Origin: an uncultured Sphingomonadaceae bacterium
Lineage (GTDB): Bacteria; Pseudomonadota; Alphaproteobacteria; Sphingomonadales; Sphingomonadaceae
Assembly (NCBI GenBank): GCA_937996655.1
Contig: CALKUK010000015.1
Location: forward strand, 262,705-326,704
Reading direction: 5' to 3'
DNA: 64,000 nucleotides
Shown here: piece by piece, positions 42,153-52,678 of the stretch
How positions within the stretch are numbered: position 1 is the stretch's first letter
Layout: each line of letters begins with the position of its first letter
The notes under the pieces: model-generated
Seen by the model: the letters and a program-made list of their open reading frames with translations, nothing else
What the model was told of the DNA's origin: nothing
Database searches by the model: none
Program-made: the position numbers and the translations under genes

Positions 42153-44369
42153 ATGAGAATCACTAGCCTAATTCCTCGCCTTCTTAACCGCCAAAATACG
42201 CAGTTCGATGCGGATATCAGGGCAGGCAATTCTGATCTGCTAACACCCGCAGAGATTCGCTTGTTGACTGAGACGAGCGAACTGGAATGCATAAGAGAAT
42301 TTGCTTCTTCTTCGCGGATTCATGCCGTGGATGCTAAGGGTGACACGCCCTTACATCTTGCTGCCCGCTTGGGAAATCTGGCTCTCTGCGACATCTTTGT
42401 GCAGGCGGGTGCTAATCCAAACGCTCAAAACAATGAACAGCAGACACCCGCAGATCTAGCTGAAATTGAAGGCCACTCACTGGTGGCGCAACTATTGTCC
42501 TCGCTCGTCCAAAGGGATGACGCATCGGTCAGCGAATTGTGCACGCCAGAGGTGCAAAGTGCCTCTGAAGCGTTCCTCACTTCCGAGTTTAAATCGCCTG
42601 CGATCGAAGAAATAAATCTCAGCGATTTGCCTGAATCTTCTAATGATTATCTAGATCAGGATTTCACATTTAGGCCCGAAGAGGATCCGGAAACGTTCCG
42701 ACGGAACTCAGTTTTTATCAGAAACTCTGGGTCATTTAAGCCAGTCGCACCTCCAATCTCAAGCATAGAAACAGTCGAAGGCCCGGATTGGGAAATCGAT
42801 CTAGTGCCTGTACAAATATCAGGTGATGCAATCGGTTCATTCACCCCGGCTTCTAAGAAGCAAGGGGGAGAGCGAGACTTTTTGAAACTCACAAGGGGAG
42901 GAAAAAAATCAACAAAGATAGCCACGTTAAGCAATAATACGCGTATCTCAATCGACGCGGATATATGCTCAGATTGGGTAAGTGACGTATTTCAATTTAA
43001 TAAAAACAAAATCCGGAGAAGCTTTTGTACGGATGATGATGTTGGCTTTCTGATTAAGCATTGCGAAGGCAACGTGGATGCTGACGAACTTCGCGCGAAC
43101 ATACTGCGGTTGCTTGAAATTTCCGGCTGCGCCCACATGGCGACAGGGACAAGTCATGATCGGGAGTTTTGGGACGCGAAATCCGATGTCGATTTTGATG
43201 ATCTTGTTGAAGCAATCGAAGCGGCTCTAACTAGAGCTACCTGCCTTCCAGGCACCCAACTGTTCGATATCAGCAGAGCTGACGAGGAGGTCTTACTCGA
43301 GCCGATGATCCGGGCCAAGCAGGATCTTCTGCTGAACATACTGGCATCTCAGTACGCACTGGGCACGATCATTTCAGCCGCTGGAGCGATGCATGAAGGC
43401 TTGCGTGACGCGGTAAATGTTACCTTGAGGCCGATATTTCCGACACGTGTTGGGCACCCGGAAACCGATGAATTTTTCCAAAATGTTGAGACGCTGAAGC
43501 AGTGGATTGCTGCTGGAAGAGTGATGGACGGCAAACAGCGCCGCGAGGCCTTGAACGCACTCGATGCCCTTGATTTGACACTTGTGTTCATGAGGGAAAT
43601 CGCCCGCGTTTTGGTGCTTGACGCGTCCACAACGCGCGAAGGTACTATTATCGACAATCTCATCACGGTGCATGAAGTCGCAACCCAGAAACTGATCCTG
43701 TCTCACCTGCCGTATGTGAGACGTTTCTCCTCTCGATATGTGGAGAGCGGCGAAGACCCAGAAGATGTTTTCCAGGTAGCCTTCATAGGTTTGCAGAGTT
43801 CGACCCGACGCTTCGACCCGGAAAGAGGCGTTCGTTTTGTGATCTACAGCGCCTTCTGGATGCGGCAGGCCATTTCTCGTTGGCGAGCCGACGAGGGGGC
43901 GCAAATTCGCGTGCCTGTCCATCGCTCTGAGAAGTTAGCCAAGCTTGATGCAGTGATCGAAAAGCGGGACATCCGATCTGACAGGGGCGTTTTTGATGCT
44001 GAACTCGCGGAAGAAGTGGATGTTTCTTTAGAAGAGGTGAAGCTACTTCGTGGTATTCCTCGAATTTACATAGATATTCAGCACGATGATTGGGATATCA
44101 TTTTGCCATCGCAAGAAATAGATACTTCTATTGAAGATATGGAAACTCAAAGGATTGTCGCCGATGTCTTGGAGGATCTTAACGATAGGCAGGGGGCCAT
44201 CATTAAAATGCGTTTTGGGATTGGTCAGGACAATGAAATGACCCTCGAAGAGATCGGCCAGATGTACGGTGTAACGCGAGAAAGAATCAGGCAAATCGAA
44301 GCCAAGGCTTTGGTGTATCTGTCACACCCAGCACGCAAATCGCGCCTCAAAACTCTGCTTGGATTATAA
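42153..44369 (+). CDS. Ankyrin repeat-sigma70 chimera
   Basis: The 738-aa protein has ankyrin repeats at about residues 60-117 (GDTPLHLAARLGNLALCDIF; GANPNAQNNEQQTPADLAE), then a linker with the motif SGSF-x-P...DW at 192-213, a middle helical region of about 230 aa, and a clear RpoD-like C-terminus. Region 2 is at about 510-580 (AFWMRQAISRW, RVPVH) and region 4 at 660-738 (MTLEEIGQMYGVTRERIRQI). The promoter-contacting parts match group 1/2 sigma factors, so it could direct RNA polymerase to own promoters. The stop lies four bases before the ATPase ATG. Confidence 0.85.
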   Translation: MRITSLIPRLLNRQNTQFDADIRAGNSDLLTPAEIRLLTETSELECIREFASSSRIHAVDAKGDTPLHLAARLGNLALCDIFVQAGANPNAQNNEQQTPADLAEIEGHSLVAQLLSSLVQRDDASVSELCTPEVQSASEAFLTSEFKSPAIEEINLSDLPESSNDYLDQDFTFRPEEDPETFRRNSVFIRNSGSFKPVAPPISSIETVEGPDWEIDLVPVQISGDAIGSFTPASKKQGGERDFLKLTRGGKKSTKIATLSNNTRISIDADICSDWVSDVFQFNKNKIRRSFCTDDDVGFLIKHCEGNVDADELRANILRLLEISGCAHMATGTSHDREFWDAKSDVDFDDLVEAIEAALTRATCLPGTQLFDISRADEEVLLEPMIRAKQDLLLNILASQYALGTIISAAGAMHEGLRDAVNVTLRPIFPTRVGHPETDEFFQNVETLKQWIAAGRVMDGKQRREALNALDALDLTLVFMREIARVLVLDASTTREGTIIDNLITVHEVATQKLILSHLPYVRRFSSRYVESGEDPEDVFQVAFIGLQSSTRRFDPERGVRFVIYSAFWMRQAISRWRADEGAQIRVPVHRSEKLAKLDAVIEKRDIRSDRGVFDAELAEEVDVSLEEVKLLRGIPRIYIDIQHDDWDIILPSQEIDTSIEDMETQRIVADVLEDLNDRQGAIIKMRFGIGQDNEMTLEEIGQMYGVTRERIRQIEAKALVYLSHPARKSRLKTLLGL

Positions 44370-44373
44370 AATT

Positions 44374-45876
44374 ATGGCTGTCAGAAATGCCCCGCCACAT
44401 GCGAGCTCGATGCTGGAATCGTTGCGTGGGCTAGGTTACGCGACCTCCACCGCGATCGCAGACCTTATAGACAACTCCATATCAGCGGACGCTGACGAAA
44501 TTTGCGTCCATTTGGAGTGGGCTGGTGAACGGAGCTGGGTCAGCATCACCGATAACGGTGGCGGTATGGATGATGCCTCGCTTGAAGCCGGGATGCGCCT
44601 CGGAGCTCGTGATCCAAGAGGAGAACGGGCAGAGAATGACTTGGGAAGGTTTGGTCTTGGGCTCAAAACGGCGAGTTTTTCGCAAGCGAGGAGGCTGACC
44701 GTCGCCAGCCGCAAGAGAGGTGGACCTAAAGTATGCTTGCGTTGGGATCTTGATCTGATTGGGAATGAACCCGGGGCCGATTGGCCTCTTTTTGAGGGAC
44801 CAGCCCCCGGCTCAGAGCAACTCCTAGCTCCTTTGGAGAAGATGGAGCACGGCACGATCATTCTGTGGGAGAACCTGGACCGCATTGTGACGACTGGCTT
44901 TCAATCCAAGGACATGATTGAGCTCGCTGATCGGATAGAAGCTCATCTTGCAATGACGTATCATCGGTTGATCGAAGGCCAGAGGCCCGAGCTTCGGATA
45001 CTCCTTAATGGCAGATTGGTAAAACCTTGGGATCCGTTCATGGAGGGCCATCCTGGGAAAGCCTTGGAAAGCCCAGAATACAGAATTTTTAATACAACAG
45101 GCGTCACTGTGCAGTGCCATGTTTTGCCTCACCGCGACATGCTTAAGGCTTCGGAACAGGAAGCTGCTGCTGGGCCGGCAGGCTGGACCCAGCAAGAAGG
45201 TTTCTACGTCTACAGAAATAAAAGACTTCTGATGTCTGGCGGTTGGCTAGGCCTTGGTGATGGGGGCAAGCCATGGCCACGCGATGAGGCGCACAGGCTG
45301 GCGAGAATTCGCATTGATATCCCAAACACTGCGGATGCCGAATGGAAAATCAACGTTCTGAAATCAACGGCTAGCCCCCCCGTCCGGCTGCGGCCGCAGC
45401 TTCACCGATTGGCGACCCAAACGCGTGAGACAGCGCGTAAAGTGTTTGCGCATCGTGGACATATTGTACCCGCCGGGGGGAGCCGCCAGCTTGCCGTGCC
45501 CGATGCTTGGCAAGTGAAGCGGTCCGCCCAGGGGACGTCGTATCGAATTGCACGAGACCATGACCTCGTTGCTTCAGTGCTAAAGCGCGCAGGCCCTTTG
45601 AAGGCCGACATTTCCTCAATGCTAAGGTTGATAGAAGAGACGGTGCCCGTGCAGCGTATTTGGCTGGACACGGCCGAGGACAAAGAAACTCCGCGGACGG
45701 GGTTCGCTGACGCACCCGACATAGAAATTTTGGAGACACTTAGTTCGCTGTTCGAAGCTCTCGTGCAATTTCGCGGGCTTACTCCCGCAGAAGCCAGAGA
45801 TCGTTTGGGACGCACTCCACCATTTGACCGACATCTCGATTTGGTCGCAACTCTTGAAGTGAAAGATTCAGAATGA
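44374..45876 (+). CDS. MORC/MutL-type GHKL ATPase
   Basis: The 500-aa protein has all GHKL motifs: N-box TAIADLIDNSISA, G1 ITDNGGGMD, and G2 DLGRFGLGLKTAS. The C-terminal half is unlike MutL and typical of prokaryotic MORC homologues. It presumably loads on DNA as an ATP-gated clamp in the restriction complex. The start is most likely the ATG at 44374; a TTG at 44359 overlaps the sigma gene. The stop overlaps the Z1 ATG (ATGA). Confidence 0.9.
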   Translation: MAVRNAPPHASSMLESLRGLGYATSTAIADLIDNSISADADEICVHLEWAGERSWVSITDNGGGMDDASLEAGMRLGARDPRGERAENDLGRFGLGLKTASFSQARRLTVASRKRGGPKVCLRWDLDLIGNEPGADWPLFEGPAPGSEQLLAPLEKMEHGTIILWENLDRIVTTGFQSKDMIELADRIEAHLAMTYHRLIEGQRPELRILLNGRLVKPWDPFMEGHPGKALESPEYRIFNTTGVTVQCHVLPHRDMLKASEQEAAAGPAGWTQQEGFYVYRNKRLLMSGGWLGLGDGGKPWPRDEAHRLARIRIDIPNTADAEWKINVLKSTASPPVRLRPQLHRLATQTRETARKVFAHRGHIVPAGGSRQLAVPDAWQVKRSAQGTSYRIARDHDLVASVLKRAGPLKADISSMLRLIEETVPVQRIWLDTAEDKETPRTGFADAPDIEILETLSSLFEALVQFRGLTPAEARDRLGRTPPFDRHLDLVATLEVKDSE

Positions 45877-48749
45877 CGGTCCCTAGCCAAAAGGCATTCG
45901 ATTCAATCTTGTCGATGGCGCAAAACATGCTGCGCCTTGCGTCTGAGCGCGCCCAAAGCCCGATTAGTCCAGAAATGATTGAAAAGGTTCTCGGAAAGCT
46001 TGCGATGATCGAAGACGATTTTGTCCACGTTGATCGTGATGCGCTTGTTGATGAACTCATACGCCGTTCTAGCCGAACCGTCGGGACCAATGCGACCCTT
46101 TCTAGCGGGGAAGATCATGTTGCTTGGCTGGATGCCGACCGCAAGCGAGGCTGGGCATACTGGCGGCGGTATTCGGAATATATGGAACCCAAACTTCCAT
46201 GGGTTGCTCTCGATGCTCTGGACGTATCGACAGACGAAGTCTTGTCTCAGCTTGAAGACCCGAGACGCGAAGGGGCCTGGGACCGACGTGGCCTTGTTGT
46301 CGGGCACGTCCAATCTGGTAAGACCGGCAATTACACAGGCTTAATCTGTAAGGCTGCAGACGCAGGATATAAAATCATTATTGTCCTTGCGGGTCTGCAC
46401 AACAACCTGCGGACCCAAACGCAAATCCGCCTAGATGAAGGGTTTCTTGGGTTCGCTACAGTATCAAATGCAGACGATCTACCTCCGGCAGGCGTTGGTT
46501 TCATCGACAGCGACAATGCTATTAAGCCAAACGCTGCTACAAACAGGAATGATGATTTCACGGCCGGTATAGCAAGGCGAATGAACGTTAGCCCCGAGCA
46601 GCGCCCTTGGCTGTTTGTGGTCAAGAAAAATAAAACGGTTCTCACACGTCTGCTCGCTTGGATACGAAATCGCGTTGCGAATCATACCGATCCTGAAACT
46701 GGCAGGATGATCGTTACGAACCTCCCACTTTTAATCATCGACGATGAGTCCGATCATGGGTCAGTAGATACAGGTGAAGATGTCGTGGACGAGAACGGCA
46801 AGCCCGATCTCGAGCACGAACCCAAGACCATAAACAGGCTGATACGTTCGATTTTACATAGCTTTTCTCGAAAGGCTTACGTTGGATACACAGCTACACC
46901 TTTTGCCAACATATTCATTCATGACCGAGGGGAAACCCAAGAGCATGGTCCAGACCTTTTTCCGTCTGCTTTCATCACTAACCTTGCCGCGCCAGACAAC
47001 TATGTAGGCCCAGGCAGGGTTTTTGGATCAGCCTCGAGCACCCCAGATGACCTGCCTCTGATCCGCCCACTGGAGGAAGCGGAATATCAGCCATGGATGC
47101 CTAGCAAGACTGCGAACTCCCCTGACATCAAGCCACACAAAAACGGCCATCGCCCGCGGTGGCAAGGTGAGGACTGCATTCCCGATTCACTTGCTGAGGC
47201 AATCCGGTCATTCCTTTACGCTTGCGCAGTGCGCAAATTGCGCGGGCAAGGCAGCAAACACTCTTCCATGCTCATTCATGTTACTAGGTTTACCTCGGTG
47301 CAGTCTGCAGTCGTGAACCAGGTTTCAGAATATGTGAGGGAGTTAAAGGCAGCCTACACTCGTGGATTTGACCTAGCTCCGCTAGAAGCGAGCATGCGCT
47401 TGGAATACGAGACCAAATTCGCGCCAGGGATGGAAAGGATCCGAGATGCTCTGGTCGAGAACGAGACGCTCACCGATTTTGCATGGTCAGACTTGCGAGA
47501 TGTTCTCCCTGATATCCTGACAGATATCAGGGTGCGTGAGATTAACGGAACCGCGAAAGATGCTCTCGATTATGCTGAAAATGATGCCACCGGGTTGAAG
47601 GTCATCGCGGTTGGGGGAGACAAACTCGCACGCGGACTTACGCTTGAAGGCCTTTGCACAAGCTATTTTCTTCGCACTGCCCGAATGTATGACACTCTCA
47701 TGCAAATGGGCCGTTGGTTTGGCTACCGTGACGGTTACCTTGACGTTTGCCGGCTCTACACATCCAAAGAAATGCTGGAGTGGTTTGGTCATATCGCTGA
47801 TGCAGCAGAGGAACTTCGCCAAGAGTTCGACAACATGGTCGCAGCAGGGGCAACGCCGAAGCAGTTTGGCCTCAGGGTAAAATCGCACTCTGTTCTTACA
47901 GTGACATCTCCGGCTAAAATGCGAAATGCAAAAGCTGTTCAGCTAACCTATTCCGGAGACCTGCTGCAAACCATCGTCTTCTCCAACAAACCGGCTGATA
48001 TAGCCTCAAATTTCCGGGCGGCAGATGATTTTCTAAAATCTATAGGCCAGCCGCTGGATTTGAATGATCAGCACTATCTGCACGATGGGCAGAATTGGAG
48101 TGGCCACCTTTGGAGGAATGTTGACGCCGCAGACGTAGTCTCATTCCTGAGATCATACAGAACCCACACGGCAAGCTTCCGCATAATGAGCCCACTAATT
48201 GCCGACTTTATCGAAGAAATGAATAAAGATAATGAGCTTACCAATTGGACCGTTGCTCTAATTGGAAAAGAACGCGACGATGGGTCGAAGGAAAAGTCAG
48301 TTGGCGGCTACAAGGTCACTATGCTGAAGCGCGCGCCAACCACCGCGCATACCGATCGGTACTCGATAAAAACCCTTATCTCACCGCGTGATCAAGCCAT
48401 CGATTTGACCGAAGCAGAGTGGGGTGCTGCGCTGAAACTCAGCGAAGAAACATGGCGAAACGATAGAGAGCGAAACCAGGAGAAAAAACCACCCGTTGAA
48501 CCGCGAGGGCCGCAGATCCGTCAGATCTTGGGTAATGGCGTGCCCGAGCTCGGCATAGCCGATCGCCGGGATCGCGGCTTGCTGATGCTATACCTTCTTG
48601 ACCCTAAAGTTGCCGGCTTTCCCCCTGATGTTCCGGTAGTCGCATGGGCTGTCAGTTTCCCCAACAGCTCCTCTGAGCGTAGGGTGTCAAATTCCCGCTA
48701 CATTGCTAACAGCGTGCTGTGGGGAGGCATCAATGACTGGGTGGACTGA
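45873..48749 (+). CDS. Z1-domain superfamily II helicase/endonuclease-like protein
   Basis: A large 958-aa protein with Walker A VGHVQSGKTGNYTGL, a DEAD-like box IIDDESDHG, the SAT-type motif YVGYTATPFANIF, and the later helicase motif RMYDTLMQMGRWFGYR within the Z1 domain (GGDKLARGLTLEGL). This is the helicase that pairs with the GHKL and PD-(D/E)XK proteins in MutL/MORC-type restriction systems. Coupled on both sides (ATGA with the ATPase, 17-base overlap with the nuclease). Confidence 0.93.
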   Translation: MTVPSQKAFDSILSMAQNMLRLASERAQSPISPEMIEKVLGKLAMIEDDFVHVDRDALVDELIRRSSRTVGTNATLSSGEDHVAWLDADRKRGWAYWRRYSEYMEPKLPWVALDALDVSTDEVLSQLEDPRREGAWDRRGLVVGHVQSGKTGNYTGLICKAADAGYKIIIVLAGLHNNLRTQTQIRLDEGFLGFATVSNADDLPPAGVGFIDSDNAIKPNAATNRNDDFTAGIARRMNVSPEQRPWLFVVKKNKTVLTRLLAWIRNRVANHTDPETGRMIVTNLPLLIIDDESDHGSVDTGEDVVDENGKPDLEHEPKTINRLIRSILHSFSRKAYVGYTATPFANIFIHDRGETQEHGPDLFPSAFITNLAAPDNYVGPGRVFGSASSTPDDLPLIRPLEEAEYQPWMPSKTANSPDIKPHKNGHRPRWQGEDCIPDSLAEAIRSFLYACAVRKLRGQGSKHSSMLIHVTRFTSVQSAVVNQVSEYVRELKAAYTRGFDLAPLEASMRLEYETKFAPGMERIRDALVENETLTDFAWSDLRDVLPDILTDIRVREINGTAKDALDYAENDATGLKVIAVGGDKLARGLTLEGLCTSYFLRTARMYDTLMQMGRWFGYRDGYLDVCRLYTSKEMLEWFGHIADAAEELRQEFDNMVAAGATPKQFGLRVKSHSVLTVTSPAKMRNAKAVQLTYSGDLLQTIVFSNKPADIASNFRAADDFLKSIGQPLDLNDQHYLHDGQNWSGHLWRNVDAADVVSFLRSYRTHTASFRIMSPLIADFIEEMNKDNELTNWTVALIGKERDDGSKEKSVGGYKVTMLKRAPTTAHTDRYSIKTLISPRDQAIDLTEAEWGAALKLSEETWRNDRERNQEKKPPVEPRGPQIRQILGNGVPELGIADRRDRGLLMLYLLDPKVAGFPPDVPVVAWAVSFPNSSSERRVSNSRYIANSVLWGGINDWVD

Positions 48750-49743
48750 GGAAGGGCTAATTCGATCGTGGAGGGCGCTGGCTAAACAAGCCTCCGACGA
48801 AAACTGGAGGTATGTGCACCTTGCCAAGATTGGGCAGGTTTCCATCGAGGCCGGCTGTCATTTCCCGCTAGGCAGGGAAGCTTTGATAGTCTGTTTTCCA
48901 GGCAAATGTCCTATCGACCCAGCCCGCTTACCCGAGGGCAAGGGTTTCGATGTTTCTCGCATCGACACAGAAGCGGCATTTGCAGGCACAACAGCGGTTG
49001 CATTGGTCCGCAGGCCTGAAGGTTCACCTGACATTTTTGCCGTAATGGCTGTCGACACCCTTCGAGCGCTTGGCCAAGCTTCTGGCAGTGGTGTGCAGGA
49101 TGCCTTGGGCACTTTCCTCGAAAGAGTGAAAGAGTGGCAGAATTTTATGGCGAAGACACAGAGGCCGTTGTCTTCTGATGCGCAAATCGGGTTGTTCGGT
49201 GAGCTGTATTTCTTAGAAAAATTGGCAAAAACGAAACTAGGGGTTGGCGCTCTAGACTGCTGGCATGGGCCTCTCCGTGCAGCACAGGATTTTCGCGTGA
49301 ATGGTGGCGCTGTCGAGGTGAAGAGCACCGTTAGATCTGGCGCGTTTCTCGCCCGCATTAACAGCATTGAGCAGCTTGATGGTGACCTGAGCCCTTTCTA
49401 CCTCTGCGGCCTCAGGTTTGAGGAAAAACCTGACGGAACCTCTTTGGCTGGTCTAGTCGCCAAACTACGCACGGAGTTCCAAGCGGCGGGCGTACAACGC
49501 GGCTTTGATGCACTGCTTATGGTGATGGGCTACAGCGATGACCACGATCATCTCTACGATCGGCCGTTGGCACTCAAAGACGCAAAGGCGTTTCGCGTCG
49601 AGGAGGGAATGCCACGGCTAACTCGGGCTTGCGTCCCAAGTGCGATCCGTTCAGCATCGTACGTTCTCGACCTTGACGCCATTGAAAGCTCCAGCACTGG
49701 GCTTGCTGGTATGATTATCGCATTCGGATTGAACGAAAAATGA
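48733..49743 (+). CDS. PD-(D/E)XK nuclease-fold protein (DUF4420 type)
   Basis: The 336-aa protein has the nuclease core QIGLFGELYFLEKL, then the metal-site D in AAQDFRVNG and the E-x-K of GAVEVKSTV, followed by a mixed C-terminus. Predicted DNA cleavage subunit of the GHKL/Z1 system. The start ATG at 48733 with GGGGAGG upstream lies inside the end of the Z1 gene (17-base overlap). The stop overlaps the AIPR ATG (ATGA). Confidence 0.9.
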   Translation: MTGWTEEGLIRSWRALAKQASDENWRYVHLAKIGQVSIEAGCHFPLGREALIVCFPGKCPIDPARLPEGKGFDVSRIDTEAAFAGTTAVALVRRPEGSPDIFAVMAVDTLRALGQASGSGVQDALGTFLERVKEWQNFMAKTQRPLSSDAQIGLFGELYFLEKLAKTKLGVGALDCWHGPLRAAQDFRVNGGAVEVKSTVRSGAFLARINSIEQLDGDLSPFYLCGLRFEEKPDGTSLAGLVAKLRTEFQAAGVQRGFDALLMVMGYSDDHDHLYDRPLALKDAKAFRVEEGMPRLTRACVPSAIRSASYVLDLDAIESSSTGLAGMIIAFGLNEK

Positions 49744-51560
49744 CCCTCGAAGAATTTCATCGCAATTTCCGTTCTGACCTACAGGCCACAATCGCCGAAC
49801 GCGTTGGCGGAGGTGGCGCCAATGGCGGAGGGGATGATCCGTTCCCTGCCGAGGAGTTGGTCTTCGCTGAGCAGGTTATGGAGCATCTCTCCGCAGCAGG
49901 AATCTGCGATGACCCGACTGTCTGCTATTGGACCGGTAGGATTGGCAACGCTCGGCTTCGCATCACTGGGTATGCACTGAGCGCAGATGAAACCGCGCTA
50001 GACCTCTTCGTGACGCACTACTTCGGGACAGATGACCTGTCGGAACTCAAAGATTCCGAAGCGGCCGGCAGTGCAGCAGAGGGCGTGCGCTTTCTATTTG
50101 AAGTTGCGAAGGGACGCCTCGAGACGCGCATTGATCCCACTCATCCCGTGCGTGATTTAGTCTCCTTACTGCGCATGAAATGGGGGGAGATAGACAGGCT
50201 ACGGATCTTCGTAATCACGGACGGAAAAACCAAAACCAAGCGCTTCTCCAACAAGGAAGTGCAAGGAAAAATGGTTGGAATTGAGGCCATGGATATAGAG
50301 CGCCTCTTCCGACATACCGAGGGAAAACCTCGAGATGAACTTGCTGTTAGTCTGATCCAAAGCATTGGCCGACTTCTTCCTTGTGTACACGTACCAGACC
50401 CCGATGCTGATTACGAATATGTCTTGACTGCGATCCCTGGGCAGCTTCTGCGTGATCTATACCTGAAGTTCGGTACCAGGCTCCTTGAGGCTAACGTTCG
50501 CACATTCCTCGGGGCCAAAAAGGCAGCCAACAAAGGCATTATTGAAACTTTGAAGAAGGAGCCGGAGCACTTTCTTGCCTTTAATAACGGCCTTGTTCTC
50601 GTCTGCGATGAGGCGGAATTTGATCGCGCAGAGGATGGAAACCTTGGCCTATCTTATCTCAAAGGGCTCCAGATTGTGAATGGTGGCCAGACTACTTCAA
50701 CGATCTATTTCGCATCTAGGGACGATCGAACCATCGACTTGAGCCATGTAATGGTTCCTGCGAAAATTATTATTCTCAAAGGATCTGAGGACGATGCCCG
50801 TGAAAGGTTGATCAGCGACGTATCCAAATACGCGAACAGCCAAACTGCGGTGAAAATATCGGACCTTTCCGCCAATCGGCCCTTTCATGTGCAGCTTGAA
50901 AAGCTTGCTAATGAAATTTGGTGCCCGGACGGCGCTACGCGATGGTTTTATGAACGCGCAGCGGGGGCCTACAACGTCATGCTTTTGCGCGAAGGGACAA
51001 CTCCAGCAAAGCGCCGCAAGCTCAAGGAGACTGTCCCAAGTAGGATGAAGCTGTCGAAAAACGACATTGCCAAATTTCACGAAGCCTGGCGGATGAAGCC
51101 AAGCCAAGTCGCACTAGGCGGAGAGAAAAATTTTACCGCTTTTATGGATGCGCTTGATGCAGATCCCACGATCGTGCCGAACCCGCTGAATGGACGGTGG
51201 TATCGTGCCATGATTGGGAAAGTCATACTTTTCAAATCGATAGAGGGCATGATTCGCGCCAAGGACGCGAAAGACATTTTTAGGCAGGCATGGATCAATG
51301 TTGCTACTTACGTTGTGGCAGCTGTTGCTGATCGCATCGGTGAGAAACTGGATCTAGAGCAAATATGGAATAAGCAAGGCATATCAGGCCCGCTCAGAGA
51401 TCTCCTGTGGGACTGGTCGGTTGAGGTTAATCAAGAGCTCAATGCGATATCCCAAGGTCGGCTGCTGTCAGAAGTAGCCAAAAGTCCGTCCACTTGGGAA
51501 AAAGTCCGTGTGCTGAAGCTTTCTCAGCCCAGCGCGAACATCCCTGAAATCCGGAATTGA
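49740..51560 (+). CDS. AIPR (abortive infection phage resistance) family protein
   Basis: The 606-aa protein has the AIPR core FLAFNNGLVLVCDEAEF, YLKGLQIVNGGQTTSTIYFA, VMVPAKIIILKGS, and DVSKYANSQTAVKISDL. AIPR proteins occur in MORC/Z1 loci and in abortive-infection operons; the biochemical role is not clear. Last gene of the ATGA-coupled block. The next gene follows after 33 bases with its own strong ribosome site. Confidence 0.92.
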   Translation: MTLEEFHRNFRSDLQATIAERVGGGGANGGGDDPFPAEELVFAEQVMEHLSAAGICDDPTVCYWTGRIGNARLRITGYALSADETALDLFVTHYFGTDDLSELKDSEAAGSAAEGVRFLFEVAKGRLETRIDPTHPVRDLVSLLRMKWGEIDRLRIFVITDGKTKTKRFSNKEVQGKMVGIEAMDIERLFRHTEGKPRDELAVSLIQSIGRLLPCVHVPDPDADYEYVLTAIPGQLLRDLYLKFGTRLLEANVRTFLGAKKAANKGIIETLKKEPEHFLAFNNGLVLVCDEAEFDRAEDGNLGLSYLKGLQIVNGGQTTSTIYFASRDDRTIDLSHVMVPAKIIILKGSEDDARERLISDVSKYANSQTAVKISDLSANRPFHVQLEKLANEIWCPDGATRWFYERAAGAYNVMLLREGTTPAKRRKLKETVPSRMKLSKNDIAKFHEAWRMKPSQVALGGEKNFTAFMDALDADPTIVPNPLNGRWYRAMIGKVILFKSIEGMIRAKDAKDIFRQAWINVATYVVAAVADRIGEKLDLEQIWNKQGISGPLRDLLWDWSVEVNQELNAISQGRLLSEVAKSPSTWEKVRVLKLSQPSANIPEIRN

Positions 51561-51593
51561 AGGCTTAACACTCCTGCCTATGAGGAGGGCTGA

Positions 51594-52646
51594 TTGTCAC
51601 ATTTAGACGGGCAAAGAAGTCATATAGAGGCCGAATTAATCTCGACCGATGACCTCATTTGGATCGCCGAAACGGCTCCAAATGCGCCTCTCGATGAAGC
51701 AGGCAATCTCCCGTTGCATTATGCTGCAGCGCATGGAGAAATCGGCGCAATCTTAAGTCTCCTCGAATTGGGTGCTGACGCCAGGCTCGAAAATAATGCC
51801 GGCAGCAAAGCTTCTGAAGTTGCTCGTGATCTTGGTCATATTGGCGCTGCGATTGCATTGAGGAAGGCTGAGGGAGGTGCTGGCAATGAGCGCGGGGCTC
51901 CAAAAAACAAGCCTTCACCGACGTTGAAAAATTCAGGTGAATTCTTGCCGACGTATAAAACAAATTTGCTTGAAGAAGAGGCTGATTGGTCTGTCCCGGG
52001 GGATATTCCAGAAGAATTGATTGAGGTATCAAATGCCTCATCTATACCTAAAAAGCGAAGGGCTTTGTTAAATGTACTCGATGAAATTCGCGTCAGTGCG
52101 GATGATGGATTGGTCTGTTTCTATGAAAGAATAGATGACATATTTAAAAATATGGGAATTGTAATTTCAGAATTTAAAGAAATAAATTCTGAAATATTAT
52201 CTATACAAGAGGGGGCTGCGGACGCTCTGAATGGCTTTGGATATATAACATATAACATTGAAAAAATTATTGAACAATCCAGCGATTCTAAATACGCAAT
52301 CGATAAAATATCAGAATTTTGCAAGGAAAATTGGGATTATGAAGATTTTCTTAGGCAGAATATAGAAGATCATACATCTGTGATTTTAGAAAGAATAAAT
52401 TTTAGTAATTTCGTGATATCTGTTTTTGAAACTTTTACATCAGTAGTCGAGGGTGATCTGTTAAATAATTTTGAATCTGGTGATCAGGATTTATTTAATC
52501 CAAAGATAAAATTGGTCCCTCCTCTTTATGAAGGTTTGCGAGATTTAGAGCGGTCTTCTGATTGCTTTGAAAAAGAGTGGGCTGAAATTTTGAAGAGTAA
52601 ATCGTTTTGGGATGGCACTCATTGGACTTTGCCAGAGACTGAATAA
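51594..52646 (+). CDS. Ankyrin-repeat protein with SG-x-F-x-P...DW motif
   Basis: The 350-aa protein starts at TTG 51594 behind a strong GAGGAGGG. Ankyrin repeats fill residues 33-92 (GNLPLHYAAAHGEIGAILSL; GADARLENNAGSKASEVAR), then the motif SGEFLP...ADW at 114-132, then about 200 residues of AT-rich, helical sequence. The base composition drops sharply after 52050, unlike the neighbours. The C-terminal region is not recognised. It pairs by domain with the ankyrin-sigma protein upstream. Confidence 0.8.
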   Translation: MSHLDGQRSHIEAELISTDDLIWIAETAPNAPLDEAGNLPLHYAAAHGEIGAILSLLELGADARLENNAGSKASEVARDLGHIGAAIALRKAEGGAGNERGAPKNKPSPTLKNSGEFLPTYKTNLLEEEADWSVPGDIPEELIEVSNASSIPKKRRALLNVLDEIRVSADDGLVCFYERIDDIFKNMGIVISEFKEINSEILSIQEGAADALNGFGYITYNIEKIIEQSSDSKYAIDKISEFCKENWDYEDFLRQNIEDHTSVILERINFSNFVISVFETFTSVVEGDLLNNFESGDQDLFNPKIKLVPPLYEGLRDLERSSDCFEKEWAEILKSKSFWDGTHWTLPETE

Positions 52647-52678
52647 AAATCGAAATGCGCCAGTCTAAAGGGTTTTCT

